From assembly GCA_046290435.1 (NCBI GenBank), contig JBKAGO010000039.1, positions 76,691 through 140,690 on the forward strand: a stretch of DNA of 64,000 nt, given 5' to 3'. This stretch comes from CAVQUE01 sp046290435 (GTDB taxonomy: Bacteria; Actinomycetota; Acidimicrobiia; Acidimicrobiales; UBA8592). Within the stretch, counting starts at the first letter, position 1, and each line of letters opens with the position of its first letter. A program made the translations under genes and the position numbers. Positions 33,358 through 42,823 of the stretch are shown here, piece after piece. The notes below the pieces were generated by a model that saw only the letters and a list, made by a program, of their open reading frames with translations, had not been told where the DNA came from and searched no databases.

Positions 33358-36300
33358 CGGACGGCCACGACGTTGCCGATCAGGTGCTCGTTGGTGCCCT
33401 CGCCCGTGGCTGCCGTGAACGCGACGAGCGCACTCGGCGGGAGAGGAGCACTGCCGGTGAGCACGACCTCGCCGTCGATGCTGACCGTCAGCGTGCCGCC
33501 CGACGACGTCACCTGCACTGCGAAGGTCGTCTCCTCGAGACCGCCCGCCGTCGTGCTGTCCGCGGCGTAGGAGAGGCCTCCGGAGGCGTCGAGGCCCGTG
33601 GCGATGCCCACGAAATCGCCGATGGCGTCGTCGCCGCTCGAGAACGTGTCGAATGCCACGGCGACACCGGTCAGCCCCCCGAAGCCGAGGGAGGAGCCGA
33701 GACCACCGATGGCGCCGGGCCCGTGCTCGGTCGCATCGAGGAATGCCAGTGTCATGCCGTCGGCTCCGGTTCCCCCCGAGATCGTCGCGTCGAAGCAGAT
33801 CTCGAACGGAACCGTCGTGTCGATCGGCGTGTCGTTGACCACAGAACCGGCGAGGAATGGCGAGGCAGGTGTCAGAAGGACGCCGGTCGGGCTGTTCGCC
33901 GCAGCCCCGTTCAGAGCCCAGCCAGGTTCGTCGAACGCCGTCAACAGCGGTGTCCCCTGGCAGGCGACCTCCGGTGGCGGTGGTGGTGGGTTCTGACCGG
34001 TGCCTTCGAGGGTGATGGTGAGGGTTTGGGTGGCGGTTTCGATGCTGATGGTGTCGGTGCTGGCTTCGGTGGTGGTGGGTTGGTAGGTGACGTCGATGGT
34101 GATGGTCTCGCCGGCGGTGATGGTGGCGCCGGGTTCGGGGAGGGGGCCGGCGTCGAAGGGCGCGCTGGGGCCGGTGACGGCGGTGAGGGTGACGTCGGTG
34201 GTGGCGTTGTTGGTGATGGTGATGGTGTCGGTGGCGGTGGCGCCGATGTCGGTGGGTCCGAAGGCGAGGTCACCGCTGGCGGTCAGCTCCTCGACCGGTG
34301 TCGGTGCCGGTGATGTTGGCGTTGGCGACGGCGACGGCGACGGCGTTGGCGTCGGTGTCGGTGTCGGTGTCGGCGGTGGTGGTGTCGGTGTCGGCGGTGG
34401 TGGTGTCGGTGTTGGCGACGGCGGTGGAGTCGGGGTCGGTGTCGGTGCCGGTGATGTTGGCGTTGGCGACGGCGACGGCGACGGCGTTGGCGTCGGGGTT
34501 GGTGTTGGTGTTGGTGTCGGGGTTGGGGTCGGGGTTGGTGTCGGTGTCGGTGACGGTGGCGTTCCGGTGAGCACGACCGCATCGCCGACCACGTGCTGGT
34601 TGTCGAGGAAGCCCGTTGCGGCGGTGAAGCCGACGAGGACGTTCTCGGGAAGCGAGATGGGTTCGCTGAGAATCGGCGTCCCGTCGACGGAAACGGTGAG
34701 GGTGCCCGCAAGGCTCGCGACCTCGATGGTCCTGGTCTGGCCGTCGAGGCCACCGGGGACGGGAGCCGTCGCCAGGTACTCGATTGCGCCGCCGGCGCCG
34801 CTCGCCAATCCGACGAAGTCCTCGGCCGGCTCGCCGGGGCCTGCGAAGGTGTCGAGGGCGACGACGACACCCGTCAGCCCGGCGAACCCGAGGCCGGCGC
34901 CCAGGAAACCGCGAGCGCTGTCGTCGTGCAGGCCGGCATCGAGGAATGCCAGCGTCATGCCATCGGCTCCGGTCCCTCCTCCGATGGTGGCGCTGAAGCA
35001 GACGGTGATGTCGTCGTTGCTGGTGATCGGGGTGGAGTTGACGACGGACCCGCTCGCGAACGAACTCGCAGGTGTCAGCTCGACCCCGGCCGGAACCTTC
35101 GAGGCGGCACCGTTCGCCGACCAGGAGGAATCCTCGAGTGGCGGCAGCGAGGAGTCCCCGCTGCACGCATCGACCGTCGAGGCCACCGCAGTGCCGGAGA
35201 GGTCGATGGCCAGTGTCTCCTCGCCGGTCTCGATCACGTAGGTCGAAACGTCGGTGCCGATCGAGTTCGGTGCGTAGACGATCTCGACCGTTGTGGAGGA
35301 CCCCGCAGCGAGCTCATCGCCCACGGTCACTCCGCCTGCGCCGACGAGGAACGGTGTTCCCGGTGCGGTCACTGCCGCGACGGTGACTGCGCTGGACCCG
35401 GTGTTCGTGATGAGGACCTCGCGGCTCGCCGACGTCCCGACCTCGACGGTTCCCCAGTCGATGTTCTCGGCCGAGAGGGTCGGGGCTGGATCGACAGCGG
35501 AGGCGGTGATCGGCACGATCAGGACCTGACCGGCGGTCTCGACGACGTACTGGGTGTCGTCGGTGCCCGGCGACGTCGGCGCATACTCGAGCCCGACGAC
35601 CACGGAACCACCGGCGGCGAGGACCGTGCCTGTTTCGAGCGGTGTCGCTTCGGCGAACGGCGAAGCAGGCGCCTCGACGTTCGTGATCGTGACGTCCGAC
35701 GACCCGGTGTTGGTGATGGTGAGATCGGCCGATGCCGTTGCGCCGACCTCGACCTCGCCGAACCCGACGGGTTCGGCGACGAGGACGCCGGGATCGGGCG
35801 CTGCCTCGACGAGCGCACGCAGACCGATCACCAGATCCTGGGTCTCGGTCTCGAGCCGCAGCGTGCCGTCGACCGCTCCGACCTCGGTCGGTTGGATCAG
35901 GACGTCGATGGTGAGCGACGACCCGGGGTCGATCACATCACCCGCGGCCGGGACGGGGCCGTCGACGGCGAAGGGTGGTTCTGGTGACACCGCAGCCGAC
36001 ACGAGCGTCACCGGTTCGGTGCCCGCGTTGGTGACCACGACCGACTGCGAGGTCGTGGACCCCGAGGTCACCGTGGCGAAGTCGATCGTGCTCGGTGCGG
36101 CGACGAGAACGCCCGGTAGCGGTGGGTCCTCGCCGGTACCGGTCAGGTCGATGACGATCGTCTGCGTACCGGTCGTGATCGAGTAGGTGCCGGTGTCGGT
36201 TCCTGCAACGGTCGGTGTGTAGGAGACGGTCCGGGTCAGCGATCCGCCGGCGGGGATCACGTCACCGGCGACGAGCGGAGCAGCATCTGCGAAGGGTGCC

Positions 36301-39300
36301 GCCGGCGGCTCGACTCCGATGAGTTCGACGTCGGAGTCGCCGAGGTTGGAGATGGTGAACGACTGCTCCGCGGTCTGACCGGTCACGATCGAACCGAAGT
36401 CGAGCGACCCGGGGGTGACGGCGAGCGGTTCATCGGCGGATTCGGCCGTGCCGTCCATGGCGATGACGATGCGTTGGCCATCGGTGGTCTCGAACTCGTA
36501 GGTCGACGTGTGCGTCGCAGCGTCGGCAGGGTCGTAGCTCACGGTGGTCGTGATGGTGCCGCCGGCGGGGACGACCGTGCCGGGGGTGATGGGCACGGGG
36601 TCGGTGAACGGCGCCGTCGGTGGTTGCACCGAAGCGATGACGGCGTCGGTGCCGCCGCTGTTGGACAGTGTGACCGTCGCCTGGCTGGACGATCCCGTTG
36701 CGACGGTGCCGAAGGAGATCTGCGTCGGCGATGCCGATACATCGGGTTGGTTCGCGACCGGCGCGGCGCTGAGGCTTCCGCCGACGACGGCGTGGCGGTC
36801 GTTCGCCCCGCCCGTGGCCGCCGAGAATCCGACGTAGACGGTCGGGGGCAGGGTGATGCTCTCGGTGATCACGAGTTCGTCGTCGATCAGCACCCGAAGC
36901 GTGCCGTCGGTGACCGTCGCCCGAACCTGGGTGTCGCGTCCACGGAAGTCCCGGCCGATCGGAACGATGGTCGTGTAGTCGACGATCGCGCCGGGTGCAG
37001 CGACGGCTACATCGTTGCCGGACTGGCCGGTCTCGCCACCGAAGGTGTCGAGCGCGACGGCGGTTGCGTCGAGGCCGCCGAAACCGAGACCGCTTCCCAT
37101 GTATCCGAGGCCGGTAGTGGCCGCCGAGCCGTCGAGGAGGACCAGGGCCATACCGTCGGCGCCGGTTCCGCCGTCGATCCGGGCGGTGAAGCAGACGTCC
37201 ACGGAGTCCGAGGCCACCGGCTCGTCGAAGAAGGCGCTCCCGAGCTGGAAGCTGGTCGCGGACGTGAGCTGGAGCGCCGAGCCATCGACGATCGCGCCGC
37301 CGTTGCGTTGCCATGCTCCATCGCCGAAGTCGGCGAACGTCGAGATCGAACCTGTCGGACACCCGCTGACGGTGGCCTCCGCGGTCAACGAGATCTCGAT
37401 CGGTCCCTGGCCGGTGTCGGGCTCGAACGTGTACGTCCCGGTCACCGAACCCACCGACGTCGGTGTCACTTCCACGGTCTGGGTGATCGAGGATCCGGCC
37501 GGGATGACGAGACCGGCCGTCGCCGGTGTCGGATCGCTGAAGGGGCCCGTCGGCGGCGTCACCGCCACCAGGGTGACGTCGGTGGCCCCGGGATTGTCGA
37601 TGACGAGGTCCAGCGACTGTGTGCTCCCGACCGCGACGGTGCCGAAGTCCAGACCTGCGGGCGAGACGACGATTGCGGCTCCGGCCGGCGCGAAGGATGC
37701 GACGACACGCTCCGGGGCGTCGGGTACCCGGTAGTTGTGGGCGGCGATGCCGCCGTCGGACCACGACGACCAGGTCCACGTCGAACCGCTGAAGCTCTGT
37801 GGCGACGGGGCGACGATGGGCACGAGCGAACCCTCGATGAGGTCTGCGGTGAAGGGGGTGGGGCCACCGCCTGCCGAGCCGACGAGGACGTTCAGCCCGC
37901 TCGGTTCGGTGGCGAACTCGATCGAATGGACGACCGGCTGGATGTCGATCGCCGTGGTGCCGGTTCCGACGGCGTCGGTGGCCTCGAGCGAGATCTCCAG
38001 ATACGAGGGATACTCGTGGTCCGGAGCGGCGAACGTCGCCTCGGCCTGGCCCGGGATGTCGGTTACCGGATGGATGTGGCAACCCGCGCCGGGTACGCAG
38101 TGGTGGAGGCGGATGGACCAGTTCAGGTCTTCCTCCGGGATCGGCGCTCCGGTGTGGTCGGTGGCTGATCCCGCGAGTTCGATCACGTCGCCGACCGCCC
38201 AGTTGTCGACTGCGGTCGGGCTCGTGATGATCGGGACCGGGACCAGATCGGGTTCGACCGTGGCGTTGAGCTCGATCACCTGCGGTCCCGAGCCGTCGTC
38301 CGCGGTGATGGTGAGCGTCTCGCTGACGACCCCCTCGGCGGTGGGTGAGAACTCGAGTCGTTCGGAGATCGAGGCGCCGGGGGGCACCACGGTTCCGACG
38401 GGCATCTGGGGGTCGGGGATGGAGAAGTCGCCCGTCGGGCCGTCGATGGCCGTGATGGTCAGCGATGACCCGCCCGTGTTGGACACTTGCACGGAGGCTT
38501 CGGTCGTCGTCCCCGCGACGACGGTTGCCAGATTGACGGTTGTCGGTTCGACCTCGAGCGTGGCGGGCGACAGAGGTGGCGCGCTGATCCGTATGTCGTC
38601 GACCTCGTGGATGTTGTCGGCGCCGCCGGTGGCGGCGGTGAATCCGAGGAACACCGTCGGGGGGAGCTCGACGAACGCCTGCAGGATCTCGTCGGTGTCG
38701 AGGAAGACGCGCATGAGCCCGTCGGTGATGATCACGTCGACCTGCACGGGTCCGGCCTGGAGGTCGGCGATGCTGGTGGCTGTGGCGATGTACGCGGGCA
38801 AGCCACCGGAGTCGCCGGTGGCGATGCCGACGAAGTTGGCGCCGGGCTCGCCGGGTCCCTGGGCGGTGTCGAGGGTTATCGCCAGGCCACCGAGACCCGC
38901 GTAGCCCAGACCGCCGCCGAGGCCGCCGACAGCGGCCGAAGAGCCGGCCCCATCGATCAGCGCGAGGGTCATCCCGTCGCCTCCGGTGCCGCCGCCTATC
39001 GTCGCGTCGAACGAGATGGTCAGCGACTCGCTGTCGACCGGTGCCGGGCTGAACGACGACCCGGCCTGGAAGCCGACCGCCTCGGTCAGCCGGAGGGTGT
39101 CGCCGATCATCGATGCGGAGCCGTTCAGGGTCCAGCCCGTCTCGGTCGGGCCCTGAACCGCTGGGCCACCGATGCTCAGGATCGTGCTGGCGACATCGGT
39201 GGCGCCGAACGAATCGGTGACGCGCACGGCGGGGATCACGATGCCCTCGGTCGTGTACGTCGTCGTCGCGACTGGTCCGAGCGCATCGAGGAAATCGCCA

Positions 39301-40886
39301 TCGCCGTCGAGGTCCCACTCGAACAGCAGCGTGTCGTCGGGGTCGGGGTCAGTCGTGGCCGATGCGTCGAGCGTGACGTCCAGTGGGCTCGGCCCCGATT
39401 GTGGCGTCGCCACGATGTCGGCTGCGGGCGGACGGTTGCCTGCGGTGAATTCGATGCGGTGGACGGCGCCATCGATGATGTCGACGTAGAACAGGTCACC
39501 CCCCGGTCCGATCGTCAGGTCCACCGCTGCTGCCTGGGTGACGAAGACGTCGGTGGTCGAGGGGTCCGGTCTGCCATCGGGGCCGGCACGCACGACCCAG
39601 ATGCAGCGGCGCGAGAAGTCCGCGAAGAACATCGCGTCGTCGTAGGACTCGGGGTAGGCGCCGCCCTCGTAGAAGGCCACACCCGTGGGGCTCGAGCCCC
39701 CGAGGTCGCAGTCCTCGCCGGGCACGATGAGGTTGGCGTGGTTGTACTCGATCAGCGGGGGAGTGTGCGCACCGCTCTCGGCGTAGAGGCCCGAACATAT
39801 GGGTAGGTTCAGCGCCGCGTAGGTCGGCTGGATGCCTCCGCCCTCGTAGCACGGCCAGCCGAGGTTCTCGATCGGTGCGCCGACCGGGTCCAGGATTGCG
39901 TTGATCTCCTCCCAGGAGCCCCAACCGACATCGCCGGCGTAGATCTCGTTCGTTCCGGGGCGGATGGCGAACCGGAACGGGTTGCGCATGCCGGTCGCGA
40001 CGATGCGGGCCTCGTTCGGATCGACGGAGCCGCCTGCGGGGTTGCCTGCGGCGGCAACGCCGGTGATGGGGTCGAGCCGCACGATCGTCCCGTGCAGCCC
40101 CAGCGGGTCGCCGGTGGTGCGGAGGTCCTGGCTGCGGAGTGCGCCACCCTCGTCGACCGGATCGCCACACGGATTCGGTGGCGATCCCAGGTCCCCCGTA
40201 TCGATGGTTCCGAAGTTCGCGCCGTCGCCGGAGCTCGCGTACAGGGCGCCGTCTGCGCCGAATTCGAGGTCGCCGAGGGAATGGCTCGGGAACTGCTGGC
40301 ACCAGTCCTCGACGAGAACCACCTCACTGCTCATCGTGTTGCCGCTCGCGACGAGTCGGCTGATGCGCCCGGTCACGACGCAGCCGTCGTCGTTGGCGCC
40401 CGGCGGTGTCGGGCACGGGTCGTTGTCGGTGTCCGGGGCTCCCCAGCGCGGAAACTGTCCCGGGAGTGCCGGATCGAAGTCGTAGGTGTAGGCGACGTAG
40501 ACGTAGGGCTGGGAAGGGAAGTTCGGATGCAGGGTGAGCCCCATCAGCCCCCGATCCCAGTGGTTGTAGACCTGGGTCCGGAGGTCGGCGAAGACCGTCG
40601 GGGAGGCGTCGAACAGGTCGTCGAAGACGAGGACGGTGCCGCGCTTCTCGGCGACGAACACGCGCCCATCCGGCGAAAAGGCGACGGCGGTGGGAAGCGT
40701 CAGCCCCGTCAGCGGAGTGGAGTCGGTGAAGTCCTCGGGTGGGACGCCCGCCCGTGCCGTCTCCTGGTTGTGCACGAGCGCGACGACGCTCGCCACGAGC
40801 GCCAGCGACACGAGAACTGCGCTGAGTCGCCACCACGAGGCGCCGCCCGACGAAACCGACCTGCTGCCACTGCGCCCGTGTGTCAC
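33354..40886 (-). CDS. Giant secreted protein: PQQ sugar dehydrogenase fold, PKD, lectin-like and ASH repeats
   Basis: 2510 residues from a GTG (40884-40886) that overlaps the upstream stop. Approximate order: signal anchor 18-45; soluble PQQ sugar/sorbosone dehydrogenase propeller 50-480 (PTAVAFSPDGRVFVAEKRG, His in PSHSLGDLEF, GMRNPFRFAIRPG); PKD 482-572; lectin-like domain 579-769; ASH repeat 770-882; a dehydrogenase-associated domain with LHHCVPGAGCHIHP and APDHEYPSYLEI 884-1069; ASH 1070-1174; lectin 1175-1374; five ASH repeats 1379-1902; lectin 1904-2107; Pro/Thr linker 2109-2199; ASH 2200-2302; lectin 2307-2510. Lectin domains share GGGTGADGMTLAFLD and LGFGGLTGV. No wall anchor is seen at the C-terminus. 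Likely an exported surface or matrix protein; sugar oxidation is not proven. Confidence 0.88.
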   Translation of the reverse strand: MTHGRSGSRSVSSGGASWWRLSAVLVSLALVASVVALVHNQETARAGVPPEDFTDSTPLTGLTLPTAVAFSPDGRVFVAEKRGTVLVFDDLFDASPTVFADLRTQVYNHWDRGLMGLTLHPNFPSQPYVYVAYTYDFDPALPGQFPRWGAPDTDNDPCPTPPGANDDGCVVTGRISRLVASGNTMSSEVVLVEDWCQQFPSHSLGDLEFGADGALYASSGDGANFGTIDTGDLGSPPNPCGDPVDEGGALRSQDLRTTGDPLGLHGTIVRLDPITGVAAAGNPAGGSVDPNEARIVATGMRNPFRFAIRPGTNEIYAGDVGWGSWEEINAILDPVGAPIENLGWPCYEGGGIQPTYAALNLPICSGLYAESGAHTPPLIEYNHANLIVPGEDCDLGGSSPTGVAFYEGGAYPESYDDAMFFADFSRRCIWVVRAGPDGRPDPSTTDVFVTQAAAVDLTIGPGGDLFYVDIIDGAVHRIEFTAGNRPPAADIVATPQSGPSPLDVTLDASATTDPDPDDTLLFEWDLDGDGDFLDALGPVATTTYTTEGIVIPAVRVTDSFGATDVASTILSIGGPAVQGPTETGWTLNGSASMIGDTLRLTEAVGFQAGSSFSPAPVDSESLTISFDATIGGGTGGDGMTLALIDGAGSSAAVGGLGGGLGYAGLGGLAITLDTAQGPGEPGANFVGIATGDSGGLPAYIATATSIADLQAGPVQVDVIITDGLMRVFLDTDEILQAFVELPPTVFLGFTAATGGADNIHEVDDIRISAPPLSPATLEVEPTTVNLATVVAGTTTEASVQVSNTGGSSLTITAIDGPTGDFSIPDPQMPVGTVVPPGASISERLEFSPTAEGVVSETLTITADDGSGPQVIELNATVEPDLVPVPIITSPTAVDNWAVGDVIELAGSATDHTGAPIPEEDLNWSIRLHHCVPGAGCHIHPVTDIPGQAEATFAAPDHEYPSYLEISLEATDAVGTGTTAIDIQPVVHSIEFATEPSGLNVLVGSAGGGPTPFTADLIEGSLVPIVAPSPQSFSGSTWTWSSWSDGGIAAHNYRVPDAPERVVASFAPAGAAIVVSPAGLDFGTVAVGSTQSLDLVIDNPGATDVTLVAVTPPTGPFSDPTPATAGLVIPAGSSITQTVEVTPTSVGSVTGTYTFEPDTGQGPIEISLTAEATVSGCPTGSISTFADFGDGAWQRNGGAIVDGSALQLTSATSFQLGSAFFDEPVASDSVDVCFTARIDGGTGADGMALVLLDGSAATTGLGYMGSGLGFGGLDATAVALDTFGGETGQSGNDVAVAAPGAIVDYTTIVPIGRDFRGRDTQVRATVTDGTLRVLIDDELVITESITLPPTVYVGFSAATGGANDRHAVVGGSLSAAPVANQPDVSASPTQISFGTVATGSSSQATVTLSNSGGTDAVIASVQPPTAPFTDPVPITPGTVVPAGGTITTTVSYDPADAATHTSTYEFETTDGQRIVIAMDGTAESADEPLAVTPGSLDFGSIVTGQTAEQSFTISNLGDSDVELIGVEPPAAPFADAAPLVAGDVIPAGGSLTRTVSYTPTVAGTDTGTYSITTGTQTIVIDLTGTGEDPPLPGVLVAAPSTIDFATVTSGSTTSQSVVVTNAGTEPVTLVSAAVSPEPPFAVDGPVPAAGDVIDPGSSLTIDVLIQPTEVGAVDGTLRLETETQDLVIGLRALVEAAPDPGVLVAEPVGFGEVEVGATASADLTITNTGSSDVTITNVEAPASPFAEATPLETGTVLAAGGSVVVGLEYAPTSPGTDDTQYVVETAGQVLIVPITASAVDPAPTLSAENIDWGTVEVGTSASREVLITNTGSSAVTVAAVTAPGTPFLVGAGGVTVGDELAAGSSTTVEIVYAPNSIGTDVSTYVIETGEETLAIDLSGTAVASTVDACSGDSSLPPLEDSSWSANGAASKVPAGVELTPASSFASGSVVNSTPITSNDDITVCFSATIGGGTGADGMTLAFLDAGLHDDSARGFLGAGLGFAGLTGVVVALDTFAGPGEPAEDFVGLASGAGGAIEYLATAPVPGGLDGQTRTIEVASLAGTLTVSVDGTPILSEPISLPENVLVGFTAATGFLDNQHVVGDAVVLTGTPPSPTPTPTPTPTPTPTPTPTPTPTPSPSPSPTPTSPAPTPTPTPPPSPTPTPPPPTPTPPPPTPTPTPTPTPSPSPSPTPTSPAPTPVEELTASGDLAFGPTDIGATATDTITITNNATTDVTLTAVTGPSAPFDAGPLPEPGATITAGETITIDVTYQPTTTEASTDTISIETATQTLTITLEGTGQNPPPPPPEVACQGTPLLTAFDEPGWALNGAAANSPTGVLLTPASPFLAGSVVNDTPIDTTVPFEICFDATISGGTGADGMTLAFLDATEHGPGAIGGLGSSLGFGGLTGVAVAFDTFSSGDDAIGDFVGIATGLDASGGLSYAADSTTAGGLEETTFAVQVTSSGGTLTVSIDGEVVLTGSAPLPPSALVAFTAATGEGTNEHLIGNVVAVR
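34297..34496 (-). repeat. Pro/Thr-linker DNA repeats inside the giant gene
   Basis: The linker region (about 34290-34562) codes for PTPTP strings. It contains an exact 59-bp direct repeat at 34297-34355 and 34438-34496 (141 bases apart), coding for SPSPSPTPTSPAP both times, between short GGTGTCGGT-type units. Such DNA is prone to slippage and length change. Confidence 0.85.
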
Positions 40887-42823
40887 CGCGACACCTCCCA
40901 AATGGTCACCTTCTGAATGCCTTCGCCGAAGGTGGCGACGGGGGTTCCCCGCTCGATCATCTCGCCGACGATGGGGAGGGGATCGGCCGCCACGTAGTCG
41001 TGCAGGCTCACGTAGTCGACGGTTCGCCACGTCTCGTCCACAGCGGGATCGAGGTCGACCTTGAAGTACCAGATGACGTTCTCCCGCGGGAATCCGGCAC
41101 GCACGAGATCGACCCATATCGAGTCCTCGATGACGATCACAGCGTCGCGAGGGACGTTGTCCTCGATCCATGCCTGCGCACCGCTGACCCCGGCGTCGGC
41201 ATCGTCGGTGCGGAACTCGTCGCCGGTGTGCGCAGCCACCCATGTCGGGCCCAACCCGCCCAGCAGTGTCACGGCGATCGCTCCGGCGCCGATTCCCGCG
41301 GCGACTCTACGACGGCGCCCGTGCTCGGTGTGTCGGCCGGCATCGGCCCGAACCCAGGTGGGGTCGGAGATGGTGCCTTCCTCGACGAGCCCTCTGCGCA
41401 AGAAGATCTTCGTCCACTGCAGCACCCGGTGCCCGCGCAGGGCGAGCAACACGAGCCACGCGGAAGCGACAGCAACGAAGACGAACAGTGCCTGCATCAG
41501 CAGGTGGTACGCAGCGCCGGGTCGGGGCAAGGCACCGAACCACAGTGTCGTCGCGACGACGATCGCAGTGAGCGCCACGATGCCAGCAGCGATGGCGAGA
41601 GGGCTGCGGATGACGCGGGCTGGAACGACCGCATCGAGCAATGCCCGGGCGTGGATTCTCCCGGGGGCGGTGAAGCCCTGCTCGTCGGGAAGTGGCGCGG
41701 CCCTCCTGCCGGTCGCAGCTCGGTGCAGCGTGTCGCCGACTCCGCCGATGCAGAGGGCGACGAGCGGGATAACCACGATCAGGTACGGAACGGGGAGATA
41801 CCCACCACGCAGAGGCATCAGAGCGTGGAGCAGCAGGCACAGGCCGATCGGTCGAAGACGTCGAATGGCCAGCGCCGGCACGATGGATGCGAGCCCCAGC
41901 GTGAGGAAGAGCCCATCGGAGCCCAGCCACGAGTCGAGCATGTTCGCTGCATCGGTGCCCGAGGCGAACAGGCTTCCGCTGGATTCACGATCGAACAGCT
42001 GCCAGTGCGCGGCCGAGATCAGGCTCACACGGCTGTCGCTCGGAATCAGCTCGCCGCGCAGAAGTGCCATGAGTGGGAACATCGAGACGAGCAGTCCCGC
42101 AATGGCCCCCGACACCGCCATGGTCATCGTCCTCAGCCTCGGTGGCGTCGACTGCCACAGGACATAGAAGACGAACGGCGCGACGAGGAGCAGCGTCGCT
42201 TTCGTCAGCACCGCGATGGCCAGGCACACGGATGCGAGCGCCTTGGTGTCCATCCGCCCCCGTCGGTCCGCAGCCAGGGCGAAGGCGATCAACGCCCACA
42301 TCACGCCGATGTTGTCGAGCCACACGCCGCGCTGCAGCGGTAGGGCGAGGGGGCCGAGCGCGAAGAGCGCGACCGTCGTCGCCGACCATCCGATGGCGAG
42401 GCCCAGACGTCGCCCGAGCACGTAGAGCGCGACGACGGACACGAGCTTCACGAGCAGCATCGCGTGCCGCCCCGCAGCCACGCTGGACGCCGAATCGTCG
42501 AGCGCTCCGGTGATGGCCTCGAACCCTGCGAGCTGTACCCAGCCGAGCGGGGGGTGGTCGTACCAGTAGGTGTAGTGGGCCAATTCGCCCTGCTGCAACG
42601 CCCAGGCCTGTGCCATGTAGGTGCCCTCGTCGTCGCCGCGCTCGGGGTTGTTCGTCATCCCGATGCCGTGGAGGATGCCGGTCACCACCAACAGCAGACC
42701 GAGGACCGCGATGTCCACGCGGTGGGCATGGAGCCAGAGGAACAGGCGCGGTGCCAGACGATCGGCAACCGGCGACTTCGATCCGGCGTGATCCCGATGC
42801 GATTCGAGGGTCGCAGTGCTCAT
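40883..42823 (-). CDS. GT39/PMT-like integral membrane glycosyltransferase
   Basis: 646 residues with about ten or more membrane helices. The first loop has GDDEGTYMAQAWALQQGE with the acidic DDE motif, and YWYDHPPLGWVQLAGFEAIT. This pattern is shared by the ArnT/PMT (GT-C) clan, which uses polyprenol-phosphate sugars on the outer face of the membrane. The C-terminal 130 residues after the last helix form an extracytoplasmic domain (AQAWIEDNVPRDAVIVIEDS). It overlaps both neighbours by four bases (ATGA at 42820-42823; GTGA at 40883-40886). Acceptor unknown; the giant protein encoded next is the obvious candidate. Confidence 0.88.
   Translation of the reverse strand: MSTATLESHRDHAGSKSPVADRLAPRLFLWLHAHRVDIAVLGLLLVVTGILHGIGMTNNPERGDDEGTYMAQAWALQQGELAHYTYWYDHPPLGWVQLAGFEAITGALDDSASSVAAGRHAMLLVKLVSVVALYVLGRRLGLAIGWSATTVALFALGPLALPLQRGVWLDNIGVMWALIAFALAADRRGRMDTKALASVCLAIAVLTKATLLLVAPFVFYVLWQSTPPRLRTMTMAVSGAIAGLLVSMFPLMALLRGELIPSDSRVSLISAAHWQLFDRESSGSLFASGTDAANMLDSWLGSDGLFLTLGLASIVPALAIRRLRPIGLCLLLHALMPLRGGYLPVPYLIVVIPLVALCIGGVGDTLHRAATGRRAAPLPDEQGFTAPGRIHARALLDAVVPARVIRSPLAIAAGIVALTAIVVATTLWFGALPRPGAAYHLLMQALFVFVAVASAWLVLLALRGHRVLQWTKIFLRRGLVEEGTISDPTWVRADAGRHTEHGRRRRVAAGIGAGAIAVTLLGGLGPTWVAAHTGDEFRTDDADAGVSGAQAWIEDNVPRDAVIVIEDSIWVDLVRAGFPRENVIWYFKVDLDPAVDETWRTVDYVSLHDYVAADPLPIVGEMIERGTPVATFGEGIQKVTIWEVSR

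Noticed and set aside
34297..34562. CRISPR-like appearance of regular repeats
   Set aside because: The repeats are coding Pro/Thr units in frame within a long gene, have no unique spacers of constant size, and no cas genes are near.
36430..39318. 962-codon minus frame inside the giant gene
   Set aside because: It is the same strand in another frame, almost all Arg/His/Pro/Gly, with no start context. The giant frame has clear domains throughout.
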